From JAKAGZ01 sp964595355 (GTDB lineage Bacteria; Bacteroidota; Ignavibacteria; Ignavibacteriales; Ignavibacteriaceae), in contig CAZQQD010000009.1 in assembly GCA_964595355.1 (NCBI GenBank), forward strand, positions 1 to 52,592: 52,592 bases of DNA. Reading direction: 5' to 3'. Position 1 is the first letter of the stretch. Each line of letters starts with the position of its first letter. The position numbers and the translations under genes are program-made. The notes beneath the pieces are model-generated. The model made no database searches, had not been told where the DNA came from, and saw only the letters and a program-made list of their open reading frames with translations. Below are positions 34,803 to 44,364 of the stretch, piece by piece.

Positions 34803-35945
34803 TTGTTTAATGGAACTCTTATAAATAGTAATAATCACTGGGGACTTTGGGCCGTTCTTTTTGTAATTGCTGCATTCAGTTTATGGGCAGAAAAAACAAA
34901 AATTGGTTCAAAAATTTCTGCAGTTGTTATTGCAATTGCTTCAGCCTTTATTCTGTCTAACCTCTCAATTATTCCAATTAATGCTCCTGCATATGATATG
35001 GTCTGGTCGTACCTTGTTCCGTTGGCAATTCCTTTATTATTATTTAAAGCAAATCTTAGAAAAATTATGAAAGAAGCCGGACCAACATTAATTGCATTTT
35101 TCTTTGGCGCAATCGGAACAATCATTGGAACATTTGTAGCCTTTGAAATCTTTTCCCTCGGTCCCGAAGGCTGGAAACTGGCCGGAATATTCTGCTCAAC
35201 CTACGTAGGTGGGTCGATGAATTACGTAGCAACGGCTGCTGCATTAAAATTAAATGCAGGCGATCTACTTACAGCTGGAGTAGCTGCTGATAATCTGGTA
35301 ATGGCTGCGTACTTTGTTATACTCTTTGCATTGCCGTCGATTGTTATTCTTAAAAAATTGTATCCTACAGAGCATGATGATAGGGCAAATAACATTGTGG
35401 AAGATGTGGAAATAGAAGAAGCAAAGAAACCCGATCTTTTCAATATGGCAAAAGGTCTTGCAGTCGGATTCGCAATTTGTGCCGTTGGATTTGGCCTTTC
35501 TGATCTTATCAATATCCAGGGAAGCGGAATTTTAATTATTACTGCTATAGTAGTTTTGGCTGCTACAACATTTCCCAAACAAATCGGGACAATCGAAGGG
35601 GCCGATCAGATAGGGGCATTGTTGATGCAGGTATTTTTCGTAGTAATAGGTGCAAGTGCAAATATTTCTGTAGTTCTTCGTGTCGGGCCGATTTTGTTTT
35701 TCTTTGCTGCTGTAATTTTATTAATTCATTTGATATTTATACTTGCTGCGGGAAAGCTCTTTAAACTTGACCTTGCCGAAATTGTTATTGCTTCAAATGC
35801 TAATATGGGTGGACCGACTACTGCGGCCGCTATGGCAGTTGCAAGAAAATGGAAAGACCTTGTAATACCTGCTGTTCTTTGCGGAACCCTGGGTTATGCG
35901 ATTGCAACTTTTATTGGCGTTGGGATTGGCAATTTGTTGAAATAA
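34803..35945 (+). CDS. DUF819 family integral membrane protein
   Basis: The 380-aa product is highly hydrophobic, with about ten predicted membrane helices in two halves separated by an acidic loop at about 195-215 (HDDRANNIVEDVEIEEAKK). Typical DUF819 blocks are LVPLAIPLLLFKANLRKI, STYVGGSMNYVATAAAL and ASNANMGGPTTAAAMAVARKW. The two glycine-rich motifs recur in both halves, as in transporters with inverted repeats. The start is TTG at 34803 with GGGAG 7 nt upstream. The family is presumed to be a transporter, but the substrate is unknown. It converges with the GNAT gene, with 4 nt between stops. Confidence 0.88.
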   Translation: MFNGTLINSNNHWGLWAVLFVIAAFSLWAEKTKIGSKISAVVIAIASAFILSNLSIIPINAPAYDMVWSYLVPLAIPLLLFKANLRKIMKEAGPTLIAFFFGAIGTIIGTFVAFEIFSLGPEGWKLAGIFCSTYVGGSMNYVATAAALKLNAGDLLTAGVAADNLVMAAYFVILFALPSIVILKKLYPTEHDDRANNIVEDVEIEEAKKPDLFNMAKGLAVGFAICAVGFGLSDLINIQGSGILIITAIVVLAATTFPKQIGTIEGADQIGALLMQVFFVVIGASANISVVLRVGPILFFFAAVILLIHLIFILAAGKLFKLDLAEIVIASNANMGGPTTAAAMAVARKWKDLVIPAVLCGTLGYAIATFIGVGIGNLLK

Positions 35946-35949
35946 TTAT

Positions 35950-36459
35950 TTAAAGATCCGTTGCGAACAGTTTTATTTCAAAATCGTCTTTCGGCATTTT
36001 TACCATGCGTTCAAATTTAAACCCCAGTTTTTCCAGAACTCGGATTGAAGCAGCATTGCCGGGGTTTACAATTCCAAGGACTCGCTTCAGTCCACAGTTT
36101 TCCTTGGCGTATTTTAGGACTGCCGAAGCAGATTCAAAAGCAAAACCTTTCATCCAGTATTTTGGTAGAAAAGCAAAACCGATGTCAGTGTCCGGCAAAT
36201 TATCTCTTTTTAATAAACCACACATGCCAATTGGTTCAGAGCTATCTTTTAGCACAACCATAAACAACCCGAAGCCATTTTTATCGTAGCTTTCGAGTGG
36301 TCCATTTAAGAGATATTTCCGTGCATCTTCTTCAGTCCTGACTTTTCTGTCACCTATGTTTTGAATAAAAGAAGGTTCATTCAATAATTCAATGATAAAC
36401 GCTGTATCATCTGTTGTAAGATGACGAAGGACAAGACGGTCTGTTTCAAGGATTTTCAA
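35950..36459 (-). CDS. GNAT acetyltransferase, RimJ/RimL-like
   Basis: A 169-aa acetyltransferase. The start is ETDRLVLRHLTTDD. The acetyl-CoA site region is GFAFLPKYWMKGFAFESASAVL, followed by RVLGIVNPGNAASIRVLEKLGF, the family's signature. The start codon is TTG (36457-36459), since no ATG lies near and ETDRLxLR is the normal N-terminus. No strong ribosome site is visible. It lies 38 nt downstream of valS on the same strand. The substrate (ribosomal protein N-terminus or a small amine) is unknown. Confidence 0.85.
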   Translation of the reverse strand: MKILETDRLVLRHLTTDDTAFIIELLNEPSFIQNIGDRKVRTEEDARKYLLNGPLESYDKNGFGLFMVVLKDSSEPIGMCGLLKRDNLPDTDIGFAFLPKYWMKGFAFESASAVLKYAKENCGLKRVLGIVNPGNAASIRVLEKLGFKFERMVKMPKDDFEIKLFATDL

Positions 36460-36497
36460 ATAATAATCTATTTTGATAATTAAATTTTAATACAGGA

Positions 36498-39152
36498 CTA
36501 ACTCAAATCCTGCAAAATTGCTTTTAGTTTTTTAATATTATCCTGCCAGTCTTTCTGTTTTGTTTTTTCCTTTTCAACTACCTCAGATGCTGCATTTTGC
36601 AGAAATTTCTCATTCAATAATTTTTTATTTATTCCTATAAGTGAGTTTTCAAACCTAGTAATTTCCTTTTGTAGCCTTTCTCTCTCTTTATCAAGATCAA
36701 TAAGCCCTTCAAGTAGAATATAAATTTCACAGTCGGTTAAAACTGCCGAGGTGCTGGCTTTTGGTTTTGTGAGATTCTTATCAACTGTTAGATTTTCAAC
36801 CTTTGCCAGTTTTTTAATATAATCAACCTGGTGTGGTGCAACTTCAGATGATTTTATAAAGGCGTTCACCATTTTAGATGGTGGAATGTTCATCTCACCA
36901 CGAATATTTCGGATAGCTGTGATAATATTCTGAACGAATTCCATCTCTTTTTCTGCTTTTTCATTAATTAATTTTCGATCTGCAATGGGATATTCTGCAG
37001 TCGAAATACTTTCATTGTCTTCTCTCTCTTCGATTAAATGCCAGAGTTCTTCTGTTATAAAAGGCATAAAAGGATGAACAATTTTCAATAATTTATCGAA
37101 TATATAAAGAGCTCTTGTAAGTACTGCCGATTTAATCTCATCATTATCCGAGTAAAGTCTGTTTTTAGAAAGTTCTATATACCAGTCGCAGAAATCATTC
37201 CATACAAATGAATAAATAAATTTAGTCGCGTTATTAATTTCGAATTTCTCCATTGCATCATTTAATTCTATTAGAGTATGATGCAATCTTGATTTTATCC
37301 ATTCGTCAGAAAAATCAAGATGTTTATCAATCAGGTTTTTATTGACCGGAATATTTTGAGCGTTCATCAACAGGAACCTACCGGCGTTCCATATTTTATT
37401 AGCAAAGTTTCTTCCCAATTCACATTTATCAGTACTGAAAAGAACATCCTGTCCAAGAGGTGCAAGATAAATGACGGTGAACCGAAGCGCATCAGCGCCG
37501 TACTCTTTAATAACGTCGAGAGGATCGGGAGAGTTGCCGAGCGACTTGCTCATTTTTCTTCCCTGGATATCACGAATGATGCTGGTGAAATAAACATTAC
37601 TGAAAGGAATGTCATTTTTGAAATGAAGTCCTGCCATTATCATTCGAGCAACCCAGAAGAAAATTATGTCCGGGGCTGTAATTAAAGTATTGGTTGGGTA
37701 ATAATATTTCTGCTCTTTTTCTGTTTTAAAAACATCATAAGCCCACAACCAGCTTGAAGCCCAGGTATCGAGAACGTCCTCATCCTGTTTTAAATTTGTC
37801 GAACCGCAATGTGGACATTTCTCGGGCGGTTCAACCGAAACTATTGGCTCTTTGCATTCTAATTTGCAATGATCACCTCCCCCACAATACCAAACCGGGA
37901 TTCTGTGTCCCCACCAAAGCTGACGGGAGATGCACCAGTCTTTTATGTTGCTCATCCAGTGATTGTAGGTTTTCGTCCAATGTTCAGGGTAAAATTTTAT
38001 TTTTTCTTTTTGAACCACTTCGAGAGCAGGTGAAGCAAGTTCATCCATTTTCATAAACCATTGTTCAGATAAATACGGCTCAATCGGAACACCACCTCGT
38101 TCAGAATAACCAACATTGTTTTGATAGTCTTCAATTTTTTCGAGAAGGCCATACTCTTCAAATCTTGCTACAACTTTTTTGCGCGCTTCAAACCTGTCGA
38201 GGCCGCGAAACTCTTCAGGTACATTGTGATTGAGAGAAGCATCGTCATTAAAAATATTAATTACCTCAAGCTTGTGTCTTTCTCCCATTGCATAATCATT
38301 TATATCGTGTGCAGGAGTCACTTTAACTGCACCTGTCCCGAATTCCATATCGACATAGTCATCTGCAAAGATCGGAATTTCTCTTTCGGCAATCGGTAAT
38401 AAAACTTTTTTGCCAATTAATTTTTTATATCGTTTATCTTTGGGATTTACTGCAACACCGGTATCACCCAGCATCGTCTCAGGGCGGGTAGTTGCAACCT
38501 TGATGTGTATATCTTCACCGACAACAGGATATTTTAAATACCATATTTTCCCATTTACGGTTCTGTAAATTACTTCTTCGTCAGAGATAGCAGATTTAGA
38601 GGCGGGATCCCAGTTTACCATTCTGTAACCGCGATAAATTTTTCCTTCTTTATATAACTCTACAAAAGTTTCAATTACATTTTTGTAATAGTCCTCATCC
38701 ATCGTAAAGCGTTCACGATCCCAATCGCAGCTTACCCCTAGTTTTTTTAGTTGTTGAATAATTATTCCGCCGTATTTTTCTGTCCATTCCCAGCAGTGCT
38801 TTAAAAATTCTTTGCGTCCAATTTTATCTTTTTCAATACCTTTTTCTTTAAGAAAAGCAACGACCTTTGCTTCTGTAGCAATAGACGCATGATCAGTTCC
38901 CGGAACCCAGCAAGCATTGTAACCCTGCATCCTTTTTGTTCTGATAATTATATCCTGAAGTGTGTTGTTCAGAATGTGCCCCATAGTAAGCATTCCTGTT
39001 ACGTTGGGGGGGGGGATTACGATTGTGTATGGCTTTTTATTTTCATCAACTTCAGAGTGAAATATTTTCTGATCGAGCCAGAACTCGTACCATTTATCTT
39101 CAGTCGCTAAAGGATCGTATGCTTTAGGTATTTCGTTTTTTCTTTCGGGCAT
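36498..39152 (-). CDS. valS: Valyl-tRNA synthetase
   Basis: Charges tRNA-Val and edits mischarged threonine. The N-terminal class I signature is IPPPNVTGMLTMGHILNNT (Pro triplet 47-49, HIGH-type TMGH 56-59). The editing domain contains TTRPETMLGDTGVAV and AVKVTPAHDINDY. WWGHRIPVWYCGG precedes a Cys-rich knuckle (CKLEC...CPHC). The KMSKS loop is GRKMSKSLGNSPDP. The anticodon-binding domain and a C-terminal coiled coil (about 815-884) complete the 884 aa. Codons 46-49 contain a 10-base C run (see the repeat entry). Confidence 0.97.
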   Translation of the reverse strand: MPERKNEIPKAYDPLATEDKWYEFWLDQKIFHSEVDENKKPYTIVIPPPNVTGMLTMGHILNNTLQDIIIRTKRMQGYNACWVPGTDHASIATEAKVVAFLKEKGIEKDKIGRKEFLKHCWEWTEKYGGIIIQQLKKLGVSCDWDRERFTMDEDYYKNVIETFVELYKEGKIYRGYRMVNWDPASKSAISDEEVIYRTVNGKIWYLKYPVVGEDIHIKVATTRPETMLGDTGVAVNPKDKRYKKLIGKKVLLPIAEREIPIFADDYVDMEFGTGAVKVTPAHDINDYAMGERHKLEVINIFNDDASLNHNVPEEFRGLDRFEARKKVVARFEEYGLLEKIEDYQNNVGYSERGGVPIEPYLSEQWFMKMDELASPALEVVQKEKIKFYPEHWTKTYNHWMSNIKDWCISRQLWWGHRIPVWYCGGGDHCKLECKEPIVSVEPPEKCPHCGSTNLKQDEDVLDTWASSWLWAYDVFKTEKEQKYYYPTNTLITAPDIIFFWVARMIMAGLHFKNDIPFSNVYFTSIIRDIQGRKMSKSLGNSPDPLDVIKEYGADALRFTVIYLAPLGQDVLFSTDKCELGRNFANKIWNAGRFLLMNAQNIPVNKNLIDKHLDFSDEWIKSRLHHTLIELNDAMEKFEINNATKFIYSFVWNDFCDWYIELSKNRLYSDNDEIKSAVLTRALYIFDKLLKIVHPFMPFITEELWHLIEEREDNESISTAEYPIADRKLINEKAEKEMEFVQNIITAIRNIRGEMNIPPSKMVNAFIKSSEVAPHQVDYIKKLAKVENLTVDKNLTKPKASTSAVLTDCEIYILLEGLIDLDKERERLQKEITRFENSLIGINKKLLNEKFLQNAASEVVEKEKTKQKDWQDNIKKLKAILQDLS
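39006..39015 (+). repeat. Ten-base homopolymer (poly-G on plus, poly-C in valS)
   Basis: Ten consecutive G on the plus strand read as C on the coding strand. They supply the last base of an Ile codon and three CCC Pro codons at residues 47-49 of ValS. It stands out strongly in AT-rich DNA and is a likely slippage and sequencing-error site. The frame is intact as given. Confidence 0.95.
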
Positions 39153-39286
39153 CTTTGGAATTTAAAATTTTCACCAGATAATAAATTGTAAATATAATGA
39201 AAATCTTTAAGGGATTTGAGGTGAAATATTAAAAATAAAACGTGAAAGTACTGTCTTATAAGTTCATTAAATTCACTATTTATATT

Positions 39287-39952
39287 TCATTTAATAAAGT
39301 ACTGATAATTGGGAATTTTAATTTGTATTCCATGATTAGGGCCTTTCAGGTCGCTCCATTGATCGCCGAGTGTGCCCTCAATTTTATAACCGCGCGCGAT
39401 TAATTGAGCCCTCATTTCAGGCTTGTATATTGCAGCATTAGTTTCGTAGCGGGCTTTATCTTTTACAATTAATGTGTCAAATTTCGTGAATCCAACCTCT
39501 TTCAGGTTTTTCATTGTTGCACCGTACTGAAAATCTTTTCTTCCCGTAATAAAAATGATCTTAAATCCGCGATCGATTAAGTAATTGTAGAAATCCAAAA
39601 TACCCGGCACAGCTTTTGCGTTTGCGCTGTCAATCCAGGTGTCATAATCTTTCGCTATATAACCAAAATCCCACTCCTTATTAAACTTGTAATCTGAAAG
39701 AGCAGTAGCATCGACATCAAAAATCACCACTGAATTTTTTGCAGGTGTTATTTTATCAAATTCTTTTTTCGCTTTTTCGATTGCTTCAGTTACGTCTTTA
39801 TCAAAGCGACCGCTCTCATGGTAATTGATAATGGCATCTTTAACAAATGTAAGATTTACAAGATAATTTTGCTCTGATGAACAAGCTGAGAAGCTGATAG
39901 CAAATAGTATAAGTGAAAATATTGTTAAATATTTATTCTTTTGTGAGTCCAT
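39287..39952 (-). CDS. HAD-family acid phosphatase, probable lipoprotein
   Basis: Class B/C acid-phosphatase-like HAD hydrolase. A lipoprotein signal ends at Cys24 (ISFSAC), suggesting attachment to a membrane outside the cytoplasm. The catalytic motif I is FDVDAT (D79 nucleophile, D81 acid/base). Motif II lies in FITGRKD, and Asp in GDQWSDLKG near the C-terminus is motif III/IV. The length is 221 aa. Related lipoprotein e(P4)-type enzymes remove phosphate from nucleotides; the substrate here is not proven. It lies 78 nt downstream of the outer-membrane barrel gene and could be read through from that operon. Confidence 0.82.
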   Translation of the reverse strand: MDSQKNKYLTIFSLILFAISFSACSSEQNYLVNLTFVKDAIINYHESGRFDKDVTEAIEKAKKEFDKITPAKNSVVIFDVDATALSDYKFNKEWDFGYIAKDYDTWIDSANAKAVPGILDFYNYLIDRGFKIIFITGRKDFQYGATMKNLKEVGFTKFDTLIVKDKARYETNAAIYKPEMRAQLIARGYKIEGTLGDQWSDLKGPNHGIQIKIPNYQYFIK

Positions 39953-40030
39953 AAGAATACCTCAATTAGTGATCCGCGAAAAAACGGACTTTAATTAAAG
40001 CAAATTATGAGGCTAAATGCAAATTTATTG

Positions 40031-41188
40031 TTAGAAATATACTTGCAACTGCATGTAGAATGAATTTTGATAATACCAGTATTCTGTAAATTGCTTTCCG
40101 TAAGTTACCAGACTACCAAAAGTGAGAGTTGAATTACCAGACATAGAATAATTAATAGTAGAATTTACAAACCCGCTTCCATCATTTAGATTAATATTGT
40201 TGGAAAGTGTACCTGTAATCAGTGGTGTGAATTGATAACTGGTGCTAATAAATAAATAATTTTTATTAAGGTTTATTATATTTCCTTTTGCTAACTGTAC
40301 CAGATTATATGAATATTTATCTGTGATTCCTTCACCGTTGTATTGGTATTCTATTAAAGCATACAACTTTTGCGTAAACTGATTATCAATCCCAAAGACA
40401 AGTTTCGTATAATTATTACTTAAATCATTTTTATCCATAGAAATGATTCCTTCTCCCCGTATTCCTGCAACAAACAGGTTGCCTGCAAAGTCAAAGCCGG
40501 CTACGTATCGTCTATCGAAATAACCTCCGATCACTGCTAGATCATAAGTATCATAATTTGTTCTGAACCTGAAAGCTGCATTATTCTTTTTGAATTTATC
40601 CTGTGGGTTATAAACTATATTCAGATCTGTGAAATTGCCAAGATAATATGTCATTGAAAAAGCGTCTGCACCATCTTTTTCTATTTTACTGAAATCTGCA
40701 GGGTTTATGGGATTGAAAAGATCAGTCGGATTCCAGATCCTGCCGGTTCCCCAGCTAATGCGTTGCCTCCCAACAATTATATTTCCCCAATCAAATCCTT
40801 GCCTGAAATAGAGTCTGTCAATATAATGGCTTAATTTGTATTTATTTCCTGATGCAATATCCCATTTTATATTAATTAATTGCTGGTTTTCTATAGTCTG
40901 GTTTAGCTCACTATTATTTATATCCTTTGCCAGTAGCGCATCTATTTCGTATTCAATATTAATTCTTGCATTCGACCATAAAAAGATCTGAGGTTTAAGC
41001 CTTAATCTTGTAAGATTTAGTAATTGATTTTTCCTCGGAAAAAAGACGGGTGTTTTGTCTGAGCTGAAAGTGTATGCCGGCATGTCAACTGCATAACCAG
41101 AAAAGGTAAATTCATATTGAGCAAAGGTTGTTGAAAACAGTGTAACAAAAGAGAACAGAAATAAAAACTTGCACATAAACTTTAACAT
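40031..41188 (-). CDS. Outer-membrane beta-barrel protein of the TetR-controlled operon
   Basis: A 385-aa exported protein with signal peptide (about 1-23, cleavage near TTFAQ) and long alternating beta strands, ending in QLQVYF, a C-terminal aromatic residue as in outer-membrane barrels. The motif VGRQRISWGTGRIWNPTDLFNP is shared with DUF1302-like barrels found beside lipid transport genes; I recognise it by pattern only. It is the last gene of the operon, 7 nt after the ABC ATPase gene, and would be the natural outer-membrane end of the transport path. Confidence 0.75.
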   Translation of the reverse strand: MLKFMCKFLFLFSFVTLFSTTFAQYEFTFSGYAVDMPAYTFSSDKTPVFFPRKNQLLNLTRLRLKPQIFLWSNARINIEYEIDALLAKDINNSELNQTIENQQLINIKWDIASGNKYKLSHYIDRLYFRQGFDWGNIIVGRQRISWGTGRIWNPTDLFNPINPADFSKIEKDGADAFSMTYYLGNFTDLNIVYNPQDKFKKNNAAFRFRTNYDTYDLAVIGGYFDRRYVAGFDFAGNLFVAGIRGEGIISMDKNDLSNNYTKLVFGIDNQFTQKLYALIEYQYNGEGITDKYSYNLVQLAKGNIINLNKNYLFISTSYQFTPLITGTLSNNINLNDGSGFVNSTINYSMSGNSTLTFGSLVTYGKQFTEYWYYQNSFYMQLQVYF

Positions 41189-41195
41189 AATAACA

Positions 41196-41882
41196 CTAAG
41201 ATTTATCTATTCGACCATCTTTCAGAATTAATAATCTTTTCGCCCGATCCATAACTTGTTTATCGTGAGATGAGAAAATAAAAGTTATGTTTTTTTCTTT
41301 ATTCATCTGTTCCATCAGATCTAAAAGATGCCCGGCTGTAACTGAGTCTAGGTTTGCGGTTGGTTCATCAGCAAGAACGACCGTAGGATTATTAATAATA
41401 GCTCTCGCAACCGCAACTCTTTGCTGCTGCCCGCCGCTCATTTCATTCGGTCTTTTATGTGCCAGGTCTTTTATGCCCAGCTCATCCATAAGAGTAAGTG
41501 CTTTGTTTTCCCTTTCCTTTTCCGGAATTCCAAGCAGCATCATGCTGAATTCGATATTTTCAAGAGCTGACAAAACTGGAATTAAATTATAAGCCTGAAA
41601 AATGAATCCTAATTTGTGCAACCTTATAGACGAAAGCTGATTTTTATCTTTTTGTGTCAAATCTTCATTTTCAAAAAACACTTTACCGTTTGTAGGTTTA
41701 TCGAGCGCACCCAATAAATTTAAAAGTGTTGTTTTTCCTGAGCCGGATGGACCGGCAATTACCAGAAATTCGCCTTTTTCAATTTTCAGATCAATTCCTT
41801 TAATCGCGTGTACAGGTACGCCATTGTCCTGATAGGTTTTTTCCAGTTTTTCAGTTTTTAAAATATCCATTTTAAATTCCAT
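41196..41882 (-). CDS. LolD/MacB-type ABC ATP-binding protein
   Basis: Cytoplasmic ATPase for the two FtsX-type permeases encoded just upstream. Walker A GPSGSGKTT, Q-loop FIFQAYNLIPVL (the LolD/MacB style), signature MSGGQQQRVAVARAI, Walker B VVLADEPTANLDS and switch His in FSSHD are all present. The length of 228 aa is normal. Translation may begin at the first ATG (41880-41882) or at Met5 (MDILKTEKLEKTY); neither has a strong ribosome site. It lies 8 nt after the second permease gene. Confidence 0.9.
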   Translation of the reverse strand: MEFKMDILKTEKLEKTYQDNGVPVHAIKGIDLKIEKGEFLVIAGPSGSGKTTLLNLLGALDKPTNGKVFFENEDLTQKDKNQLSSIRLHKLGFIFQAYNLIPVLSALENIEFSMMLLGIPEKERENKALTLMDELGIKDLAHKRPNEMSGGQQQRVAVARAIINNPTVVLADEPTANLDSVTAGHLLDLMEQMNKEKNITFIFSSHDKQVMDRAKRLLILKDGRIDKS

Positions 41883-41890
41883 TTAAATAT

Positions 41891-43105
41891 TTATACATAA
41901 TAAATCGCATAAATTGGTTCTAATTTAATTGCTTTATAGGCCGGGTAAAGGGCCCCGATTATTGCAACGAATGGCATAAATAACGATGACAAAATTATAT
42001 TGCCAACCGAAAGAATCGGGTAAATTACCGTTCCTATTCCGAATGCTTCAAGCCCTGTTGAGAAAAAACTCAGATCAATCCCGGTGTGAGTAAGAGGAAT
42101 TTCAAGCAACAAGCCGATTATTAATCCGGCTATTGTCCCGACAATTCCGATTATAAATGCTTCGGTTACTATCATTGAATAAATTCTGGAATTCTTCATT
42201 CCAATGGACATCAGTACGCCAAATTCTTTTATCCTTTCGAATACAGACATCAACATTGAATTGATAATTCCAAAGATTAATGCCAAACCGATAATTACAT
42301 TTAGTATCCACATTGTTTCTTTATAAAGCTCAATTTGATAGATCAACATTGGTAATAGATCTTTGTAACTTAAAACTTCATATTTATTACCAAGTTTTGT
42401 TTCCAGTTTTTTTTGTACCTGGCCAACATTATCATAGTCTTTGGTAATTATGGCATATTCGTAATATTTGTTCCCTATGTTCAGCATACTTTGTTCCGTT
42501 GCGTCCGGAATATAAATTGCTGTTTTATCAAATTCTGAGCTAGCTGTTCTGAATATTCCAACAATTCTGAAAACCTCTGAACCAATGTCTCCTTTAAGTG
42601 TATTTGCCATTGCAACAACTTTATCACCCACTTCAACTTCAAGTTTTTCAGCGAGCTTTTTGCCAATAATAATATCACGTTTATTATTAGTTAAATAGCT
42701 TCCTTCAATCATTGAGTTTTTAATTATTGAAACATTTGCTTCCTGATTAGGATCAATTCCATAAATCATAACACCAGAGGAATTATTTGCACTGCTCAAA
42801 ATCCCGGTTACAAATACTCTTCTGCTGTAAGCTTTTATTGAAGGGTCATTTTTTAAGACTTGGTCTACCTTTTTATAATTTGGAATATAATTTTTTACAA
42901 CCTTATTATTGTTAAACCCTTTTTTGTGAATCTGTATATGAGAAATATTCAGATTGATCTGATTGAAAAGCATTTGCCCTATCATTCCATTTGAAAGCCC
43001 GTCACTTATTATAATTGCAACAAGACCAACAATGACAGAAGTAAGAACAATCAAAGATCTTCTCCTATTCCTCCAGATATTTCGCCACGCCAATTTTAAC
43101 AACAT
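41891..43105 (-). CDS. LolC/E-like FtsX-type ABC permease (second)
   Basis: Inner-membrane permease with the classic four-helix layout. Helix 1 is at about 17-38 after a basic start (LAWRNIWRNRRRS). A large periplasmic MacB_PCD-like domain covers about 40-265. Three C-terminal helices lie at about 270-400, with FERIKEFGVLMSIGMKNSRIY between the first two. It shares the WRNIWRN start and overall plan with the permease upstream, 27 nt away, so the two likely form a heterodimer like LolC-LolE. Confidence 0.9.
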   Translation of the reverse strand: MLLKLAWRNIWRNRRRSLIVLTSVIVGLVAIIISDGLSNGMIGQMLFNQINLNISHIQIHKKGFNNNKVVKNYIPNYKKVDQVLKNDPSIKAYSRRVFVTGILSSANNSSGVMIYGIDPNQEANVSIIKNSMIEGSYLTNNKRDIIIGKKLAEKLEVEVGDKVVAMANTLKGDIGSEVFRIVGIFRTASSEFDKTAIYIPDATEQSMLNIGNKYYEYAIITKDYDNVGQVQKKLETKLGNKYEVLSYKDLLPMLIYQIELYKETMWILNVIIGLALIFGIINSMLMSVFERIKEFGVLMSIGMKNSRIYSMIVTEAFIIGIVGTIAGLIIGLLLEIPLTHTGIDLSFFSTGLEAFGIGTVIYPILSVGNIILSSLFMPFVAIIGALYPAYKAIKLEPIYAIYYV

Positions 43106-43132
43106 GATATGTTCCCGATTTTAAGATTCATT

Positions 43133-44362
43133 TTAAGTCTGTCTTATTCCTTTCAATGGTTCGAGTTTGTAAACTTTGTATGCAGGATAAAGACAGGAAA
43201 GAATCGAAATACCAATTATTGAAAGAGATACATATATAAAGATTGAGACCTGCAGCGACGATCTTAATTCAGGTAGAAAATGATAAAGTTCATAAAGTTG
43301 TTTCAACTCGCCGCCGAAAACTATGGGATGTAATATCAAATAGTAGTTAACAAAATATCCCATCAGGTTTCCGAATATCAATCCTATTATTGCTATAAAC
43401 ATTGTTTCTATATAAACAAGATAGGTTAGCTTTTTCTGTGGCATACCAATCGACAAAATAACTCCGAACTCTCTGAATCTTTCAGTAACTGACATTAAGA
43501 CTGTATTCAAAATCCCAAACGCAACAATTACTATCAGTATTCCGAGGAAAAGTATTCCACTTACATTGTCAAGTTGAATTGCTTGCTGAAGTTCCGGATT
43601 TACCTTATTCCAGGGAAGTACAACCAGGTTTTTATCAGAAATTTTTTCTGCAAGATTATTCTCGATTTCTTTTAAATTATTAAGATCGTCCGCTTTAACG
43701 GCAATTACATTAACCTTATTTCTCATTGCAAGCAGGTACTGTGCAGATTTCAATCCCATAAAAACAACAGTAGATTCAAGTTCCTGCACACCTAATCTAA
43801 CAGTCCCGACAATTTTATATTTCTGATTTCCAAGCGATCCATCATAACCTTGTGCTAACAGGACAATCTCGTCACCAATTTTTGCATTGAGATTTTCCAG
43901 TAATTGAGAGCCCACTACTATTTCGTTTGAAGAATCTGAATTAAAAAATCTACCTTTATCAACATTTTCTACAAAAGTTGTTACATTTTTTTCTTTATCT
44001 GGTTCTATTCCAAATATTGCTACACCACGTGAGTTATCTTTAAAGCTAATTAAGCCATCAGCATAAATCCTCGAAGAGTAGTTTTGAATTCCTTTTGTGT
44101 TTTTCAGTGCTGAGGTAAGATCCTTATTTTCTTTGAAACAAAGGGAAAGTTTTGGCGTATCATTATACCCTTTCGACTGTACTTGCATATATCCGGAAAA
44201 AAGTTCAACTGCAGTTTTTATGTTGAGTGCGTAAGTTCCCAACTGGATTCCTCTCATTCCGATGGCCATAAATACTGCAAATATTACAGCAGCAAGTGTT
44301 AAAATTGATCTTCTTTTATTTCGCCAGATATTTCGCCAGGCGAGTTTTATCAGAAGCTTCAC
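43133..44362 (-). CDS. LolC/E-like FtsX-type ABC permease (first)
   Basis: Paralogue of the next permease: basic start LAWRNIWRNKRRS, helix 1 (about 18-38), a periplasmic domain, then three helices from about 270 with ERFREFGVILSIGMPQKK. The start codon is GTG (44360-44362), 2 nt after the stop of the LolA-like gene. AGAGGAAA inside the end of that gene acts as the ribosome site, so translation is coupled. The 409-aa length matches the LolC/E class. Confidence 0.9.
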   Translation of the reverse strand: MKLLIKLAWRNIWRNKRRSILTLAAVIFAVFMAIGMRGIQLGTYALNIKTAVELFSGYMQVQSKGYNDTPKLSLCFKENKDLTSALKNTKGIQNYSSRIYADGLISFKDNSRGVAIFGIEPDKEKNVTTFVENVDKGRFFNSDSSNEIVVGSQLLENLNAKIGDEIVLLAQGYDGSLGNQKYKIVGTVRLGVQELESTVVFMGLKSAQYLLAMRNKVNVIAVKADDLNNLKEIENNLAEKISDKNLVVLPWNKVNPELQQAIQLDNVSGILFLGILIVIVAFGILNTVLMSVTERFREFGVILSIGMPQKKLTYLVYIETMFIAIIGLIFGNLMGYFVNYYLILHPIVFGGELKQLYELYHFLPELRSSLQVSIFIYVSLSIIGISILSCLYPAYKVYKLEPLKGIRQT

Positions 44363-44364
44363 TT

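Noticed and set aside
39968..39990. Terminator after the outer-membrane barrel gene
   Set aside because: The stem is only four base pairs (TCCG/CGGA) and no T-run follows on the minus strand; kept only as a degenerate relative of the AGTCCG hairpins.
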